From NCBI GenBank assembly GCA_023476565.1, contig JAMCVZ010000015.1, positions 1-57,017 on the forward strand: a stretch of 57,017 nucleotides of DNA. Direction: 5' to 3'. Positions within the stretch are counted from its first letter, which is position 1. Each line of letters begins with the position of its first letter. Made by a program: the position numbers and the translations under genes. Origin of the DNA: Nitrospirota bacterium. GTDB taxonomy: Bacteria; Nitrospirota; Thermodesulfovibrionia; Thermodesulfovibrionales; Dissulfurispiraceae. The notes beneath the pieces are model-generated. The model ran no database searches. It was not told the origin of the DNA and worked only from the letters and a program-made list of their open reading frames with translations. Below, piece after piece: positions 44,078 through 52,984 of this stretch.

Positions 44078-44191
44078 CTTCCTCTCCTTAAGAGTTGATG
44101 CGTTCATAATTTTCAAAACAACACCATGCCTTGCCCCCTTTATTAAATTCTACTATTGAATCAGCTTGATATCCTAACATTTACGGCAGGA

Positions 44192-44427
44192 TCAGTCCGC
44201 CCTCCGGATCAGCAGTCCCCGTGTCTGGTTCTGCACCAGGGAGGAATAGTAGCCGCCGAGCTTCAGCAGAGAATCGTGAGTTCCGGTCTCGGCTATCTGT
44301 CCATCCTTAAGCACCAGTATCCTGTCCGCCCCCACAACAGTGGAAAGCCGGTGGGCTATAATAAATGTGGTACGTCCCTTCATGAGGTGGGATAAAGCCT
44401 CCTGAACCAGCTCCCTTTCTGCTGCTT
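44192..44427 (-). pseudogene. C-terminal remnant of an ABC exporter ATPase
   Basis: The frame reads [31 protein letters not shown] and ends [21 protein letters not shown]...LLIRRAD. This is the D-loop, H-loop (IAHRLST) and tail of an MsbA-type permease-ATPase. Walker A, signature and membrane domain are absent. Only about 78 codons remain, with no ribosome site. It is a truncated fossil, probably left by deletion. Confidence 0.8.
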
Positions 44428-44537
44428 CCCGGAAATAAATTCAACAAAGCCTGAAAAAGCAAATCTCAATCTTCATTGCCGCTCCTGCCGCTGTGGACTT
44501 TATTTGTACCTTTTGCATATCATTATCACACAGAGCA

Positions 44538-45299
44538 ATGATAGCGTTTTCACTTCAATCAGGCAGCAACGGGAACTGCATCTATGTCGAGAGCTGCGGC
44601 GTAAAACTGCTTTTCGACGCCGGGATCAGCGGCATTGATGCAGAGCGCAGACTTGCAACTCACGGGCGAAACATACGGGAAATAGATGCCGTAATTCTGT
44701 CCCATGATCACGCCGACCACACCCGTTTTGCAGGCGTGTACCAGAGAAAATACGGCCTGCCTCTTTATGTCACGCCGAAGACCTTGGATATTGCGGTCAT
44801 GCGCCACAGGATCGGGCGCTTAAGCGACGTCCATCATTTCCGCGCAGGCGAAGCGCTCAGATTCGGCAGGGTGGCGGTCCAGACAATCCCCACCCCGCAC
44901 GACGGCGCCGACGGATCGGCATTCGTCATAACCGCCAATGAAAAGCGCCTCGGCATCATGACCGACCTCGGGCACGCGTTTGAAGATTTATTCCCTGCAA
45001 TCGCTTCGCTCGACGCGGTTTTTATCGAAAGCAACTACGACCCCGAAATGCTCGAACGCGGGTCTTATCCGTATTACCTTAAACGCCGCATACAGGGCCC
45101 CGGAGGACACCTCTCCAACAGGGAGGCCGCGGAACTGATCAAAGCCGGCAAGGGCCTGAAATGGGCCTGCCTGGCGCACCTCTCAGAGCAGAACAACAGC
45201 CCGCACATAGCCCTCAGAACACATCGGGAGATTGTGCCGGAAAACCTCACCCTGTACACCGCCGGCCGCTACAGGCAAACAGAAATATTATCCGTATAA
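44538..45299 (+). CDS. MBL-fold metallohydrolase (YycJ/WalJ-like)
   Basis: From the ATG at 44538 the product is 253 residues. (A GTG at 44493 would add 15 unlikely residues.) It has the start AFSLQSGSNGNCIYVESCG, the metal motif LSHDHADH, TPHDGADG and MTDLGH, then the ESNYDPEML loop and CLAHLSEQNN. These match the YycJ branch of metallo-beta-lactamase-fold proteins, thought to be nucleases or DNA-associated hydrolases. It lies just upstream of tRNA-Ser. Confidence 0.9.
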   Translation: MIAFSLQSGSNGNCIYVESCGVKLLFDAGISGIDAERRLATHGRNIREIDAVILSHDHADHTRFAGVYQRKYGLPLYVTPKTLDIAVMRHRIGRLSDVHHFRAGEALRFGRVAVQTIPTPHDGADGSAFVITANEKRLGIMTDLGHAFEDLFPAIASLDAVFIESNYDPEMLERGSYPYYLKRRIQGPGGHLSNREAAELIKAGKGLKWACLAHLSEQNNSPHIALRTHREIVPENLTLYTAGRYRQTEILSV

Positions 45300-45405
45300 G
45301 CCGATACTATCGGCATCCTGATATAAGCAATCAGGAAGCTGCTGCCCGTAGATGTTGATTTTATATGCCGTTTTGAATTAACTTAAACAGTTGTAGTAGA
45401 GTTAA

Positions 45406-45497
<92 letters not shown>

Positions 45498-45508
45498 ACG
45501 TTTTCTAC

Positions 45509-45608
45509 AGCCGGGGGCTGGCCCTGCGCAGCAGGCAAGTGTGAACCCCGCCAGGGCCGGAAGGAAGCAACGGTAAGCATTTTGTCTGGGTGCCGCAGCA
45601 AGCCGGCT
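45509..45608 (+). ncRNA. ffs: Signal recognition particle RNA (4.5S, small type)
   Basis: The core GCCAGGGCCGGAAGGAAGCA (SRP domain IV, GGAA tetraloop) lies within a long hairpin whose ends pair (AGCCGG at 45509 with CCGGCT at 45603). It is about 100 bases long, the usual small bacterial form. It sits between tRNA-Ser and dnaX, a common arrangement. Confidence 0.93.
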
Positions 45609-45730
45609 CCATAAATGACATCTCACGGTTTATTGTTCATAGTTGAAGGCGAGGACATTATTCTTGCTTGAACCGAACCTGAAAACGGTAAACTGATGTA
45701 GAGCCAGTCCCCGGGTGTAGAAAACGGAAT

Positions 45731-45802
45731 TCAAAGTTCAAGGGTCAAAGTCCAAAGACCAATGCCTCAGCCGGCGTTTAAACCTTGAACCTTGAACTTT
45801 GA
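45731..45802. repeat. Inverted repeat upstream of dnaX
   Basis: Arms TCAAAGTTCAAGG (45731-45743) and CCTTGAACTTTGA (45790-45802) are perfect complements around 46 bases. It resembles the short AAGTTCAAGG-type dispersed repeats of environmental genomes and stops 22 bases before the dnaX ATG. Confidence 0.6.
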
Positions 45803-45824
45803 GTTTATTATTTGAAGAGGTTTT

Positions 45825-47519
45825 ATGTCCTATCTGGTTTTAGCGAGAAAGTGGAGACCGCGGACCTTTGAAGATCTTATAGGCCAGGAGCATGTGGCGC
45901 GTATCTTGAAAAACGCCATTACGCAGAACAAGGTTGCCCATGCCTATATATTTTCAGGCCCGAGGGGCGTGGGCAAAACATCAACGGCAAGGATACTCGC
46001 CAAGGCCCTGAATTGCGTTAACGGTCCGACGCCCGAGCCGTGCGGCACGTGCCACTCATGTACAGCAATCTCGGACGGCTCGTCAATAGATGTTCTGGAA
46101 ATCGACGGCGCATCCAATACAGGGGTCGATAACATCCGCGATCTGAGGGAGCGGGTGATATACGGGCCATCCGGGGGCCGCTACAAGGTGTATATCATTG
46201 ATGAGGTCCATATGTTGTCTACCTCGGCATTCAACGCCCTTTTAAAAACCCTTGAAGAGCCCCCCCCTCACGTGATCTTCGTACTGGCAACCACTGAGCC
46301 GAAAAAAATACCTCCCACGGTCCTCTCAAGATGCCAGCATCTGCCGTTCAGAAGGATACCGGGACAAAAGATCAAAGAGAGGCTGGGCTCCATTTCCGGC
46401 TCCGAGGGGATAAAGATCACAGGTGCCGCGCTCGACATGATAGCACGGGCGGCGGACGGGAGTATGAGGGATTCACTGACCATTCTGGACCAGATAGCGT
46501 CATTTTCAGAGGACATAACAGCCGACGAGGTCAAGGACCTGCTCGGGATTACAGACGTGGAGACCCTTTCAAGGCTTTCGGCAGCGGTTATCGAAGGCAG
46601 GAGAAAAGACTTAATCAGCATTATCTCGGAGCTCACCAATACGGGTACTGATCTGAAAGCGTTTACAAGAGACCTGCTGCAATTCATCAGGAATCTCCTG
46701 ATCGCAAAGATTGCCGGCAACACCGAAGAGATAATCGACCTGGGCGAGGAAGAATCGGCCTCGTTAAACAGCATAAAAGACACGGCCGCTGAAGAGCATA
46801 TAGCCATTCTGCTGTCGGAACTCATAAAAGCGGAACCCGGCATCAGGAATGCCTACTACCCGAGGATATCTCTTGAGATGACCCTTATCAGACTGAGCAT
46901 GCTGAGCCATCTCAAATCGGTAAACGAGGCGATACGGATCATTCAGGGCGCTGGGCCTGCAGGCGGGCAGGAATCACCGCCTGTAAAGCCCCTTCAAACG
47001 CACCGGCCTGCTGTTCAGCCTTCCGGCGGCAGGCAGGAGACCGGGAAAGCGCATGAAAGTCAAAAAACGGATATGGAAGAACGGGCGGCTGGCGATACGG
47101 CGGCGGCAGCTTCCGGGGCCCGGGCGCTCCGGTGCAAAGAGGACGCCCCGGTACCGGACATCTGGAATGCCGCCATCGAGAGGATTGACAGCACAAATCA
47201 TCCGCTTGCGAGCAAAATCAGAGAGGGGTCCCTTTCCTTCGATAATGACGAAATCAGGATAGTGTTTAACGGCGGCCTGTCCATACATGCCGAATCCGTG
47301 AAAGAAAACCTCCCCACAATCAGAAAAACAATCGTGGAGGTATCGGGAAGGGATATACCTTTAAAAATAGAGACCGCCAAAACATCGGCGGGGCCCAGCA
47401 GAAAGGATTTGAAAGAGAAGGCGCTGCAGAATCCCCTGGTAAAAGAGGCCCTCGAACTCTTTGAAGGGAGAATAGTCGATGTGATTCCGATAACCAAAAA
47501 AGGAGGAGATAATGTCTAA
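45825..47519 (+). CDS. dnaX: DNA polymerase III subunit gamma/tau
   Basis: A 564-residue clamp-loader ATPase. It starts MSYLVLARKWRPRTFEDLIG. Walker A is GPRGVGKTSTARILAKALNC, the zinc site is C-x8-CxxC (CVNGPTPEPCGTCHSC), and Walker B is KVYIIDEVHMLS, with the SRC motif LSRCQHLPFRRI. A variable Pro/Gln-rich linker (about 380-450) precedes a C-terminal domain. No obvious programmed frameshift slippery run was noticed. It overlaps ybaB by eight bases. Confidence 0.97.
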   Translation: MSYLVLARKWRPRTFEDLIGQEHVARILKNAITQNKVAHAYIFSGPRGVGKTSTARILAKALNCVNGPTPEPCGTCHSCTAISDGSSIDVLEIDGASNTGVDNIRDLRERVIYGPSGGRYKVYIIDEVHMLSTSAFNALLKTLEEPPPHVIFVLATTEPKKIPPTVLSRCQHLPFRRIPGQKIKERLGSISGSEGIKITGAALDMIARAADGSMRDSLTILDQIASFSEDITADEVKDLLGITDVETLSRLSAAVIEGRRKDLISIISELTNTGTDLKAFTRDLLQFIRNLLIAKIAGNTEEIIDLGEEESASLNSIKDTAAEEHIAILLSELIKAEPGIRNAYYPRISLEMTLIRLSMLSHLKSVNEAIRIIQGAGPAGGQESPPVKPLQTHRPAVQPSGGRQETGKAHESQKTDMEERAAGDTAAAASGARALRCKEDAPVPDIWNAAIERIDSTNHPLASKIREGSLSFDNDEIRIVFNGGLSIHAESVKENLPTIRKTIVEVSGRDIPLKIETAKTSAGPSRKDLKEKALQNPLVKEALELFEGRIVDVIPITKKGGDNV

Positions 47520-47853
47520 AAAGATGCTCGGAGATATGATGCGCCAGGCACAAAAGCTTCAGGCCGAAATGCAGAAAATGCAGGAGGAGGCGAAGACGAA
47601 GACCGTAGAAGCAAGCGCCGGCGGAGGAATGGTCACCGTAGTGGCGAACGGCGGCGGTGAGTTGATCTCAATAAAGATAGAAAAGGATGTGGTCAACCCC
47701 GATGACGTCGATATGCTCCAGGACCTCATACTCGCCGCGGCAAACGAGGCTTTAAGGAGGGCCCAGCAAATGGTCAATGATGAAATGTCCAAGCTCACCA
47801 TGGGCTTACAGATACCGGGCATGGGCGGACTGGGCAACCTTTTCGGAAAATAA
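47512..47853 (+). CDS. ybaB: YbaB/EbfC nucleoid-associated protein
   Basis: A 113-residue protein with the DMMRQAQKLQAEMQKMQEE helix, VEASAGGGMVTVVANGGGEL strand region and VNPDDVDMLQDLILAAANEA, ending in a glycine-rich tail. It binds DNA as a dimer. The dnaX-ybaB-recR order is the conserved bacterial arrangement. Confidence 0.96.
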   Translation: MSKKMLGDMMRQAQKLQAEMQKMQEEAKTKTVEASAGGGMVTVVANGGGELISIKIEKDVVNPDDVDMLQDLILAAANEALRRAQQMVNDEMSKLTMGLQIPGMGGLGNLFGK

Positions 47854-47873
47854 TAATCGTTTATAGTATTTTT

Positions 47874-48467
47874 ATGACACAGGGGATAATAGAGAATCTT
47901 ATAACACAATTCACCAAACTGCCCGGTATCGGCAGGAAGACCGCTCAGAGACTCGCCTTTTTTGTCCTGGCCATGCCTCCGGAGGAGGCAAAGGGAATAG
48001 CCCGCGCTATTATCGATGTCAAAGACAAGGGCAGGTTCTGCTCCGTGTGCTTCAACATCACCGATACCGATCCGTGCGGGATTTGCAGCGACCAGTCAAG
48101 GGACAGGAGTGCGATATGCGTCGTCGAAGAGCCGAGCAATATCGTTGCGGTGGAAAAAACACGGAGTTTTCGCGGGACCTACCATGTGCTTCTGGGTGCA
48201 CTCTCCCCCGTTGACGGCGTAACGCCCGACAGGTTGAAAATAACCGAGCTCATCAGGAGGGTGCAGTCGGATAATGTCCGGGAGATAATACTGGCGACCA
48301 ACCCCAATACAAAGGGGGAAATTACCGCCCGGTATATTACAGAGGTGCTCAAACCGCTCAACGTGAAAATTACGAGGATCGCCTACGGCCTGCCGATCGG
48401 AAGCGATATCGAGTTTGCAGATGAAGTAACCCTCACCAAATCCATCGAGGGGAGAAGGGAGATGTAG
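47874..48467 (+). CDS. recR: Recombination protein RecR
   Basis: A 197-residue protein with the HhH region FTKLPGIGRKTAQRLAFFVL, the zinc finger CSVCFNITDTDPCGIC, the Toprim segment ICVVEEPSNIVAVE and the C-terminal Walker B-like IAYGLPIGSDIEFADEVTL. It works with RecF/RecO in gap repair. It converges on the phosphohexomutase gene with only 14 bases between. Confidence 0.97.
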   Translation: MTQGIIENLITQFTKLPGIGRKTAQRLAFFVLAMPPEEAKGIARAIIDVKDKGRFCSVCFNITDTDPCGICSDQSRDRSAICVVEEPSNIVAVEKTRSFRGTYHVLLGALSPVDGVTPDRLKITELIRRVQSDNVREIILATNPNTKGEITARYITEVLKPLNVKITRIAYGLPIGSDIEFADEVTLTKSIEGRREM

Positions 48468-48481
48468 GATAACGTCTCCCT

Positions 48482-50110
48482 CTACATTCCCAGAGCTTCT
48501 CTCGTCATCCTCTCCGCTGCTTCAAAAATCGCCCTTTTACCCTCCTCTGTTCTCGATTCTATGTAAAACCTGACCTTCGGCTCAGTGCCGGACGGCCTTA
48601 TCATAAGCCATGAGCCATCGTCAAACACCACTTTTGTGCCGTCAACGGTTATAACTTCCTCAACCGTCCTTTTCTCGCCGCCAATGTGAGTAACCGTCCC
48701 CTTCTTGTAATGCTCCCTTATAACCGAGAGCTTTTTGATCAGGGGCTCTCCCACAAGGGAGCGGTCCACCGTAATCCCCGAGCGGTCAGGATAATAATGG
48801 CCGAATTCGTCCATCAGGGAATTAAGGTATTCGCCCAGGTTTTTACCGGTGGTGGCGACCATCTCAACTGCCAGGAGTAAACCGAACAATGCGTCCTTTT
48901 CAAGCGTATTGTTGAACCCGGAAATGCCGTCGGACTCCTCGAAGGCGACAATCGCCCTTTCACTCGATGACCTCAATAAATAAGGCCTGAAATTCTTAAA
49001 TCCGACTTTTGTCTCTTTTACCGGCACGCCGAGCCGCTCTGCCATAGCGTTCACAAAATTGCTCGTGCCCACCGATTTCGCGACAACCCCGTTAATCCCC
49101 TTATATACATGCAGGAAATGAAACGCCATGGCGCCGAAATAATTCATGGGTATCTGCATAGTGCCGTCGCCATGCCGTATACGGTCCCCGTCCGGGTCCA
49201 TAACGGCGCCGAGCTTGAACTTCGCACTGCTTTCCTTTAAAATCCTTCCCACCCCCTCCATATTCTTCCCGGAAGGCTCGGGCGCTATGCCGTCGAAAAG
49301 GTAATCGTCATTCGTCCTCAGATATATTATCCTGTCACCGGCTCCGAGTATTCTCTCTATCCTTCCTCTTGTAGCTCCGTGCACATTATCGATACATATG
49401 ATGCAATCCTCCCTGCTCACAAAGTCGCATATTCTTTTAATATCCAGGGTCTTCCTTTCGGTTATGAACTGAAGATAGCTCCCGGTCAGATCGATCATCT
49501 CAATACATTCGGGCTTTATCGGCTGTAATACCGTTGACCCCTCCATCATCCCGTTGGCTATTTCCTCGATCTTCGACGTTATTTCAGTACCTGCGGGCCC
49601 GCCGTCGGACGGATTGAATTTGAACCCGGCATAGTTGGCGGGGTTATGCGAGGGCGTAAGGTTTATGGAACACGCTGCATGCAGCATTTCGATGCCCGCT
49701 GAGAATTCCGGGGTGGTTGCTTCACCGGCGTACCAGGTTTTTATGCCCTCTCCCTGAAGTCTTCCGATAACTTCCATGGCAAAATCACGGCCGAGGAACC
49801 TGTTATCATGGCCCACAATGACTCCGCGCCTTCTCATCTCCTCAAAACCGGCTACTCCCATAGCCTGCATGGTGGAGCGATCATTGCTTCTGAACATCTC
49901 GATAATCGCCGCTGTCACAATCCTCACGTTATTGAAGGTATAATCGCTCCCGATCTCCCCTCTCCAGCCCGAGGTACCGAACACCACTTTTGCAGGCGTT
50001 GTATTTTCACGCGCGAATTCCTCAATTACCGCGAGTAACTCCCTGTTTTTTGAAACATCGGACAGTATCGCCTTCCAGCATGAGGCGGCGTTTTCGAATG
50101 TTTTAACCAT
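48482..50110 (-). CDS. Phosphoglucomutase/phosphomannomutase family protein
   Basis: The ATG at 50110 (GGAGG six bases upstream) gives MVKTFENAASCW, 542 residues. It has the phosphoserine loop LTPSHNPANYAGFKFN, metal-binding DPDGDRIRHG, sugar-binding EESDGISGFNN and the phosphate-binding tail RPSGTEPKVRFYIES. It interconverts hexose 1- and 6-phosphates, feeding nucleotide-sugar synthesis and perhaps the surface glycan at 17918-26775. Substrate preference cannot be decided here. VFGTSGWRGEIG at the start is typical. Confidence 0.93.
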   Translation of the reverse strand: MVKTFENAASCWKAILSDVSKNRELLAVIEEFARENTTPAKVVFGTSGWRGEIGSDYTFNNVRIVTAAIIEMFRSNDRSTMQAMGVAGFEEMRRRGVIVGHDNRFLGRDFAMEVIGRLQGEGIKTWYAGEATTPEFSAGIEMLHAACSINLTPSHNPANYAGFKFNPSDGGPAGTEITSKIEEIANGMMEGSTVLQPIKPECIEMIDLTGSYLQFITERKTLDIKRICDFVSREDCIICIDNVHGATRGRIERILGAGDRIIYLRTNDDYLFDGIAPEPSGKNMEGVGRILKESSAKFKLGAVMDPDGDRIRHGDGTMQIPMNYFGAMAFHFLHVYKGINGVVAKSVGTSNFVNAMAERLGVPVKETKVGFKNFRPYLLRSSSERAIVAFEESDGISGFNNTLEKDALFGLLLAVEMVATTGKNLGEYLNSLMDEFGHYYPDRSGITVDRSLVGEPLIKKLSVIREHYKKGTVTHIGGEKRTVEEVITVDGTKVVFDDGSWLMIRPSGTEPKVRFYIESRTEEGKRAIFEAAERMTREALGM

Positions 50111-50251
50111 CAATCCTCCAGGTTATCAAATTTACGGACACAGGCAAACCGGGTGTTGCACGGCAATTTTGTCGACAGCGGCAGTTGCAGGTGCGCAACA
50201 GTGCAGTTTTATTTTATCATAACAAACCTGTTCAATCGAGATGGAATCCGA

Positions 50252-51355
50252 TCACCTCATGATAAAAAAGAGGAAGATCTCGAGTATAATCAGTATAACT
50301 ATCGTCAGTTCAAGCAGCTCGGTCCGCTTATTGGCGATCTCCCTGTAAAGCATGTCATAGACATTGGAGGCTATATCAAGTTTTCTTCTTATGCTGCTTT
50401 CCCATTCCTTCACCTTGAGCAGCCTTAACGCCGCCATATAAATCCTTGCGTAATACACATCCTCTGTCACTTTAAGCGAATTGTCTATCTTTTCGGTTAT
50501 ATCGGTCAACTCGGTAATGGTCTTCATAACCTTGGCGGCAAGTTCTTCATATTTCTTGATCTTCCATATGGAAAGAGCACCCTTGGAGGAGATACTGTCG
50601 TATATGGCTCCCAACTCTTTGCTCATAATATGGTCATAATATCTGAGCTCAAGGAGTTGGGCATTGGCAAACTCGAGGATATCGGGGATTTCCATACTCC
50701 CCGAAGGTTCTATTATAAGGGCATTGTCCCAGTTTAATACAACGCAGTCGTTTCTGTAATATGAGAACCGCGCCGACATGAGCTCGTTCCTGATACGGTT
50801 CGACAGCGCCTTTTCCTCGTAAAGCATCAGCTTCGAAATGTCATAATTATCGAGGAAGTCGTCTATATCGATTTCGGCATTGAAAAACTCTATAAAGAAG
50901 ATCATGTAATCCTCTTCGAAGCTGCTCACCGTGGGCATAACCAGCGAGTCACCCAGGATCAGGAGCACCTGATTGAGCTGCCTTTTGCATTCCTCATCGA
51001 TATCCCTGCTGTCTTCCAGAGACAATGCAAGCCTTTCAAAAGACGGCAGATCGATGTCCGCGACGGAGATTTCCAGTATGATGCTCACAACACCGTAATC
51101 GTAAGCCTTGCTGTAGACGTTGATCCTGAGCCTTCTGCCGCTGATTTCCTTTTCGGCGCCTCTGAGCTGAAAACCGACAGGCGGGTTGGCAAACTCAAAG
51201 GCCTTGCTGAAGGGCCTCCTCTCGATCCTGAGTCTTCTGGCAGCTTCCTTGAGCTTATCTTCAACTTTCAAGAGGTTGATTTCGTTGGCAACGTCGTAAA
51301 GCCTGTAGATGAGAATCCTTGATGATTTTATCATTGCAGTGGTGTTCTTGTTCAT
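50252..51355 (-). CDS. RMD1/YagE (DUF155) family protein with C-terminal membrane anchor
   Basis: A 367-residue protein whose central and C-terminal part matches the RMD1/DUF155 layout. It has VVLNWDNALIIEPSG, then a long coiled-coil region (LAAKVMKTITELTDITEKID, REIANKRTELLEL) and a single C-terminal TM helix (TIVILIILEIFLFFIMR), so it is tail-anchored. Family members are known from mitochondria and bacteria without a clear biochemical role. It is first from the right of a group with the HAMP-GAF and FapA genes, but gaps of about 100-180 bases separate them. Confidence 0.75.
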   Translation of the reverse strand: MNKNTTAMIKSSRILIYRLYDVANEINLLKVEDKLKEAARRLRIERRPFSKAFEFANPPVGFQLRGAEKEISGRRLRINVYSKAYDYGVVSIILEISVADIDLPSFERLALSLEDSRDIDEECKRQLNQVLLILGDSLVMPTVSSFEEDYMIFFIEFFNAEIDIDDFLDNYDISKLMLYEEKALSNRIRNELMSARFSYYRNDCVVLNWDNALIIEPSGSMEIPDILEFANAQLLELRYYDHIMSKELGAIYDSISSKGALSIWKIKKYEELAAKVMKTITELTDITEKIDNSLKVTEDVYYARIYMAALRLLKVKEWESSIRRKLDIASNVYDMLYREIANKRTELLELTIVILIILEIFLFFIMR

Positions 51356-51481
51356 AGGTGTTCTTCAGGCCGTTCCGGGAAAATACAGGTGAATATCTGA
51401 ACCAGTCCGTTTTCCCTGCACCTGTGCCGGTGCGCTTAAGCAGGGTGCAAAGTTCATCCTTTTAGAAATAGTACCATAATA

Positions 51482-51516
51482 ACGGGCCGGGGGATAGGTT
51501 CTCCCCTCCTGCCCGT
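51482..51516 (-). terminator. Hairpin between the HAMP-GAF and DUF155 genes
   Basis: ACGGGC (51482-51487) pairs with GCCCGT (51511-51516), with an inner GGGGGA/TCTCCCC stem. It is followed by TTATTATGG on the minus strand, so the T run is poor. Confidence 0.4.
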
Positions 51517-51540
51517 CATGTCATCAACCGGCATGAGCCG

Positions 51541-52890
51541 TTACACATAAGCCAGGAACATAAGCTGCGCCGGGGTTTCGCCGTCTTCCGGATAAGAGAC
51601 GACCTTGTATTTAAGAATAAGATCGCTTCCAGCTCCCGCTATCGCCCTGTCGATAATTTCGGCCGCCTCCATCTTGTCTATCATCGGCAGGATAACCACG
51701 AGCTTTATCTCCGTAATCCTTGTGGCATCGTGGACCTTTTCTATCGCCGAGGATATGGCGGCCCCCGCTTCCTGCACCCTGAGAGACGCATTGTCGACGC
51801 CCATCGATGTGCAAAGGTCGTTATAGTTCTCGACTTTGATAACAGCCAGAGAGACGACCCCGTAATACTCCCTCACCTTCTCGAAGTGTCCTTTGATCAG
51901 TTCCAGGAAACAACTGAACGGGCTTACCTTCATAGTCCGTTTCTCATCGAGACTGATGCCTATGAAGAAATAAGGAGATACCTGCATCGCAACTACCATG
52001 AAAAGCCTCTTTATTTCATCGATATGCCCGATATCCCTGATGTGTTTCCCCTTGATCCTGTGTATGGTGATTACCCCGAGCAGTTTCTTAGCCGATTTGA
52101 GAGGAACGACTATGAAATCGTCCAGTGAGCCCCTGCTTCCGGGGACGATGAGGATTTCGCCATTTTCGATCCGTGCGCCGACGGATGTCATATCACCGGC
52201 TTTCTCCCCGGATTTTTCCGGCTCGATCATCTGCAAAGAGCTCATAACCGATATGCCCTCCATATATCCCCTGACCGCTTCCGCTTTGCCTTCGTCCATG
52301 CCGATGAAACTCTTCATCTGCACTCTTCCGGCCCCATCAATAACCATAATCGCGCATTCCTCCGCACCGAACCCGATGCTGACGGCGTCAAGGACGAGGT
52401 TGGACGCCTCATCGATGGAATCGCTCCTGTTGAGTATCTCGCCTACGTTGAAGAGCGTCAAAAACTCGTCCATCTGCTCTTTTATCTTCAGGTTGCTTTT
52501 CTTTACAGCGGCAACCATCGTGCCGAACCTCTCGTTAAGCCGTGCGATCTCATCCTCTCCCTTGACGCCGGTCAATGCGTCGAGGTCTCCTTTTTCAACT
52601 TTATCCATATTGACAAGCAACCGGTTGATCGGCCTCTTCACAAATCTTGTAAAAAGCGCGCTGCTGATGAGAATCGCCGCCAGGAGCGTAGCCGCTGCAG
52701 ATACCACCAATATCCGCCTGTTCTCGGATACCACCCTGTCGGCGTCTTTGGCTGTCTCGATTTTCGCCATTTTTAAAAGCTCTCTCTCCGACAGCCTCAC
52801 GCTCAGATGAGAAAATACACTGATAACGGCGAAAAGCCCCACGGTCATGGCCATTGCCATCTTGAACCCTATGCTTTTTGTAAATTTCAT
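51541..52890 (-). CDS. Membrane signalling protein: HAMP-GAF with degenerate GGDEF
   Basis: A 449-residue protein. TM1 is at about 10-28, and the short periplasmic loop is only some 28 residues. TM2 is at about 60-82, then HAMP (PINRLLVNMDKVEKGDLDAL), a linker helix and a GAF domain (LFNVGEILNRSDSIDEASNL...). The last 130 residues have the shape of a GGDEF domain (FLELIKGHFEKVREYYGVVSLAVIKVENY...), but the GGDEF loop reads RITEIKLVVILP, so cyclase activity is not expected. It may bind a nucleotide or partner. GGAGG lies nine bases before the ATG. Confidence 0.8.
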   Translation of the reverse strand: MKFTKSIGFKMAMAMTVGLFAVISVFSHLSVRLSERELLKMAKIETAKDADRVVSENRRILVVSAAATLLAAILISSALFTRFVKRPINRLLVNMDKVEKGDLDALTGVKGEDEIARLNERFGTMVAAVKKSNLKIKEQMDEFLTLFNVGEILNRSDSIDEASNLVLDAVSIGFGAEECAIMVIDGAGRVQMKSFIGMDEGKAEAVRGYMEGISVMSSLQMIEPEKSGEKAGDMTSVGARIENGEILIVPGSRGSLDDFIVVPLKSAKKLLGVITIHRIKGKHIRDIGHIDEIKRLFMVVAMQVSPYFFIGISLDEKRTMKVSPFSCFLELIKGHFEKVREYYGVVSLAVIKVENYNDLCTSMGVDNASLRVQEAGAAISSAIEKVHDATRITEIKLVVILPMIDKMEAAEIIDRAIAGAGSDLILKYKVVSYPEDGETPAQLMFLAYV

Positions 52891-52984
52891 CTTTCAGGCC
52901 TCCATCCCGGTTTATATACGGTGCAAAATTATTTTCATATATCCTCTTCCGGAAAGGTACGGCAAACGCTTAATCCCCATGCCC

